The notes beneath the pieces were generated by a model. It searched no databases. It saw only the letters and a program-made list of their open reading frames with translations, and was not told the origin of the DNA. From the NCBI GenBank assembly GCA_902596775.1, contig CACJVE010000015.1:1-43731 (forward strand): 43,731 nt of DNA. The letters run 5' to 3'. Of this stretch, positions 40,875 through 43,731 are shown piece after piece. The translations under genes were made by a program, and so were the position numbers. The number at the start of each line of letters is the position of its first letter. Within the stretch, counting starts at the first letter, position 1. This stretch comes from an uncultured SAR92 cluster bacterium (GTDB lineage: Bacteria > Pseudomonadota > Gammaproteobacteria > Pseudomonadales > Porticoccaceae).

Positions 40875-43731
40875 TATCAAATTCGAGCGCTAAATCATCA
40901 ATTTCTGTTACAACACCATTGAGATTTTTTTCAAATTTAACACTCTTACTCAGCGTTTCATTCATGATGTAATCAAGATGCTCTTCAATTGCTGCAGACA
41001 GTACCTCTTCTGCTTCATAAGTTAATACAATTCGATCACTCACTTCAAAATCTCTATCTTTCCTTAATCTTTGAATTCGATTGACAAATTCACGAGCGTA
41101 CCCTGCACGCTTGAGCTCGGGAGTTAACGTGCAATCAAGATCAATACTTATTTTGCGATTTGATATGGTATTGGAATTTTGCTTACCCTCTTGCAAGATA
41201 TCGATCTCTTCCGTCGTAAAGACTTCAACGTCATTGTCAACTTCAATTTCAATTTTCTGTTCGCTCATCAGTTCCTTTATTTCATTAAAATTTAAGCTCG
41301 ATATTCTGGATGCAAATCCCTTCATTTTTTTACCTAGTCTCTTCCCCAAAATTGGAAAATTCGGCCTTGCTTTAAATTCAATAAAGTTTTCCTCATCTGC
41401 TCGGTAATCTATTTCTTGAACGTTCAGTTCTTCTTTTAAGTATCCTTCCAAACTTCTCATGTCTGACAGCAATTCTTGATTCTTATTTATTATTATCATT
41501 TTCTTTAGCGGAGTTCTTAAACCCACTTTCACCTCTTCACGCCTTTGTCTGCCTAATAAGATTACCTGTTGCATTCTATCAACGGCTAATTCAAGACGCG
41601 TATTTACAAACCCTACTTCCGCAACTGGATATTGGCATAAGTGGACTGATGCTGCTTGATCTTGTTCTTTAAATGAGGATAATTTTTGATATAGATAATC
41701 TGATAAGAATGGTGCGAAGGGAGCCATCAATTTACTAAGATCCGCCAAAACAATGTAAAGCGTGCTGAAAGCTGAAATTTTGTCCTCCCCCAAGCCAGCA
41801 CCCCAAAACCGCGTGCGGTTAAGTCTGATATACCAATTCGTTAGATCTTCAATGAAAATAAAAAGCTCGGGAACGACATTGTATAAACGATATTTCTCCA
41901 TCTCTGCAGCAACGTTGGTTTTTAATGTTTGAATCCTTGATATTAACCATTTATCTAAAATGTTTGTTCTCTCTTTACTCAATTTATCTACCGACCAGTT
42001 ATCTATTACCGCATAAGTGTTAAAAAAAGAATACGCGTTATACCATGGTAAAAGCGCCCTTCTGACCATGTCTTTTACTCCTAAATCAGAAAATCGCTGC
42101 TCTTCGCCTTTAACCAATCCTGAATTAATAGAGTAAAGTCTCAAAGCATCAGCTCCATATCTCTCCATCAACTCATCGGGAGCAGTATAATTACGAAGAC
42201 TTTTGGACATTTTTTTACCGTCTTCAGCCATTACCATGCCATTAACAATGACATTTCTAAAAGCAGGTTTGTCAAATAGTGCAGCACCGAGAACAGTTAA
42301 TGTATAGAACCATCCTCGCGTTTGATCTAAACCCTCAGCAATGAACTCTGCTGGAAATCCTGCTTCAAACAGTTCTGTGTTTTTAAAAGGGAAGTGGAGT
42401 TGGGCATAAGGCATTGAGCCCGATTCAAACCAACAATCTAGAACTTCTTCGATTCTTTTATACACACCCTCCTCACCTTCCAAAGAGAATGACAGATTGT
42501 CTACGTATTCTCGATGCAAATCATTTACTCTAACACCGGTATACTTTTCTAATTCATCAATAGAACCAATACATATAGTCTTTTCGGTGACGTCATTAAT
42601 CCAAACCGGTAGTGGTGTTCCCCAGACTCGATTCCTAGAAATCGCCCAATCTATTGCACCCTCTACCCAGTTACCAAAACGACCGTCTTTAATATGTTCG
42701 GGGACCCAGTTGATTTTGCTATTTGCATCTATCATTTTGTTCTTAATTTTAGTGACTTGCACGTACCACGAGGGAATTGCTCTATAAATCAAGGGAGTAT
42801 TTGAGCGGTAGCAATATGGGTAGCTATGTTGAATTACCTCTTGGCGAAGAAGGTCTTTATTGGCTTTCAAGTGTTCAATAATTTTCTTGTCTGCATCCTT
42901 TACATAGATTCCAGCAAAATCAGTAACATCATCAGTAAATTTTCCATGTAAATCCACTGGGCACACCATTGCTGTAATGTCATGTGATTGGAGCACTCTT
43001 AAGTCATCCTCGCCAAAGGCAGGAGCTTGATGAACAAGGCCAGTTCCACTCTCAGTAGTTACATAATCATCACTTAACACTACGAACGCACCTAATTCTT
43101 TTTGATCAGCGAAATAAGGAAAAACCGGGTGATAAGTTTTCCCTACAAGCTCTGAGCCTTTAACTTCGTTGAGAATCTTTGCATCTTCTCCGAAATAATG
43201 CGCTACCCTTGTTTGAGCCAAATATATTTTTCGTCCAGTTTCATTATCTTGCACTAATTCATAGTCAATATTTTCTCCAACGCATACTGCCAAATTGGAT
43301 GGCAAAGTCCATGGTGTTGTTGTCCATACTGCTAAAAATGCGTCCTCTCTTTCCAATTTTAATAGAACAGTTACTGCAGGATCCTGAACATCCTGATAAT
43401 TTGAAGTAGCCTCAAAGTTAGCTAATGGAGTTCCTAATGATGTTGATAGCGGCATAACTTTGACACCTTGGTAGATAAGTCCTTTGTCCCAAAGCTGCTT
43501 AAAGACCCACCAAACAGATTCCATATACCAGGCATCCATCGTTTTGTAGTCATTGTCAAAATCTACCCAGCGTCCAATCCGAGTAATGGTATGTTGCCAC
43601 TCTTTAACATATCGCTGAACTATCGATCGACATTCGTCATTATAGCCAGCAATACCAAGCGTTTTAACGGCATCTTGAGCCGACATCCCTAATTTTTTAT
43701 CTATTTCATGCTCTATCGGCAAACCATGACA
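40855..43731 (-). CDS. ileS: Isoleucyl-tRNA synthetase, eukaryote-like type (5' end cut)
   Basis: The frame runs off the right edge of the window (it reads CHGLPIEHE at the boundary), so about 80 N-terminal residues including HIGH lie outside. It charges tRNA-Ile with isoleucine in the cytoplasm. The KMSKS loop is present in AEDGKKMSKSLRNY. YMESVWWVFKQLWDKGLIYQG and VMPLSTSLGTPLANFEA are typical of the eukaryotic-cytosolic-like IleRS clade found in some bacteria (IleS2 type), which is often less sensitive to mupirocin. The CP1 editing domain is present (TTPWTLPSNLAVCVG). The 955 visible residues plus the missing part fit the about 1030 expected. It is followed by the HSL-type hydrolase gene. 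Confidence 0.95.
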   Translation of the reverse strand, partial: CHGLPIEHEIDKKLGMSAQDAVKTLGIAGYNDECRSIVQRYVKEWQHTITRIGRWVDFDNDYKTMDAWYMESVWWVFKQLWDKGLIYQGVKVMPLSTSLGTPLANFEATSNYQDVQDPAVTVLLKLEREDAFLAVWTTTPWTLPSNLAVCVGENIDYELVQDNETGRKIYLAQTRVAHYFGEDAKILNEVKGSELVGKTYHPVFPYFADQKELGAFVVLSDDYVTTESGTGLVHQAPAFGEDDLRVLQSHDITAMVCPVDLHGKFTDDVTDFAGIYVKDADKKIIEHLKANKDLLRQEVIQHSYPYCYRSNTPLIYRAIPSWYVQVTKIKNKMIDANSKINWVPEHIKDGRFGNWVEGAIDWAISRNRVWGTPLPVWINDVTEKTICIGSIDELEKYTGVRVNDLHREYVDNLSFSLEGEEGVYKRIEEVLDCWFESGSMPYAQLHFPFKNTELFEAGFPAEFIAEGLDQTRGWFYTLTVLGAALFDKPAFRNVIVNGMVMAEDGKKMSKSLRNYTAPDELMERYGADALRLYSINSGLVKGEEQRFSDLGVKDMVRRALLPWYNAYSFFNTYAVIDNWSVDKLSKERTNILDKWLISRIQTLKTNVAAEMEKYRLYNVVPELFIFIEDLTNWYIRLNRTRFWGAGLGEDKISAFSTLYIVLADLSKLMAPFAPFLSDYLYQKLSSFKEQDQAASVHLCQYPVAEVGFVNTRLELAVDRMQQVILLGRQRREEVKVGLRTPLKKMIIINKNQELLSDMRSLEGYLKEELNVQEIDYRADEENFIEFKARPNFPILGKRLGKKMKGFASRISSLNFNEIKELMSEQKIEIEVDNDVEVFTTEEIDILQEGKQNSNTISNRKISIDLDCTLTPELKRAGYAREFVNRIQRLRKDRDFEVSDRIVLTYEAEEVLSAAIEEHLDYIMNETLSKSVKFEKNLNGVVTEIDDLALEFDIKQLNS

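Overview
The window is AT-rich and densely coded, with about 30 protein genes, no rRNA, tRNA or CRISPR array seen, and no gap above about 220 bp. The gene set is typical of an uncultured marine proteobacterium, probably gammaproteobacterial, but the sequence alone does not fix the taxon. It includes many acyl-CoA dehydrogenases, enoyl-CoA hydratases and acyl-CoA synthetases, a lipoprotein sulfatase, a DUF3604 protein, a DUF305/beta-propeller protein, a Na+/solute symporter and a eukaryote-type isoleucyl-tRNA synthetase. All five convergent gene junctions are only 10-18 bp long, which suggests a streamlined genome.

Layout. (1) 2-796: C-terminal part of a type-B carboxylesterase, cut by the window edge. 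(2) 807-6209, minus: a four-gene run of glycerol-dehydrogenase-like enzyme, enoyl-CoA hydratase/isomerase, ADP-ribosylglycohydrolase-family protein and a DUF3604 protein split by a one-base frameshift in a homopolymer. (3) 6281-7993, plus: acyl-CoA synthetase. (4) 8012-16503, minus: a seven-gene run of VOC protein, enoyl-CoA hydratase/isomerase, GPH-type sugar/cation symporter, acyl-CoA synthetase, APH-type kinase, ribokinase-like kinase and sulfatase. (5) 16633-18180, plus: ThDP-dependent acetolactate-synthase-like enzyme. (6) 18199-20542, minus: ACAD10/11-like dehydrogenase, then a nucleoside-hydrolase-like protein. (7) 20736-24810, plus: SDR, fused hydratase/3-hydroxyacyl-CoA dehydrogenase, acyl-CoA dehydrogenase. 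(8) 24828-29099, minus: two overlapping acyl-CoA dehydrogenases, thiolase, enoyl-CoA hydratase. (9) 29318-31792, plus: DUF305 plus beta-propeller protein. (10) 31938-39897, plus: a tight five-gene operon of SSS symporter, BisC/TorA-like molybdoenzyme, GcvT/DmdA-like methyltransferase, iron alcohol dehydrogenase and aldehyde dehydrogenase. (11) 39914-43731, minus: alpha/beta hydrolase and partial ileS.

How the genes may work together. Regions 3-8 hold a complete set of beta-oxidation activities: activation, dehydrogenation, hydration/isomerisation, 3-hydroxyacyl oxidation and thiolysis. Two specialised features stand out. First, the APH kinase at 10535 and the dehydrogenase at 19220 correspond to the two halves of mammalian ACAD10/11, and to LvaA/LvaC of the levulinate pathway, which suggests catabolism of 4-hydroxyacyl-CoA. 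Second, the overlapping dehydrogenase pair at 26803-29099 has one member with the catalytic Glu and one without, like the heteromeric enzymes of steroid side-chain degradation.

The best candidate for an undescribed system is the operon at 31938-39897. It combines uptake, a cytoplasmic S-/N-oxide-reductase-type molybdoenzyme, a folate-dependent demethylase and alcohol-to-acid oxidation. This would suit a methylated, oxidised osmolyte or similar small molecule, but the substrate cannot be read from the sequence.
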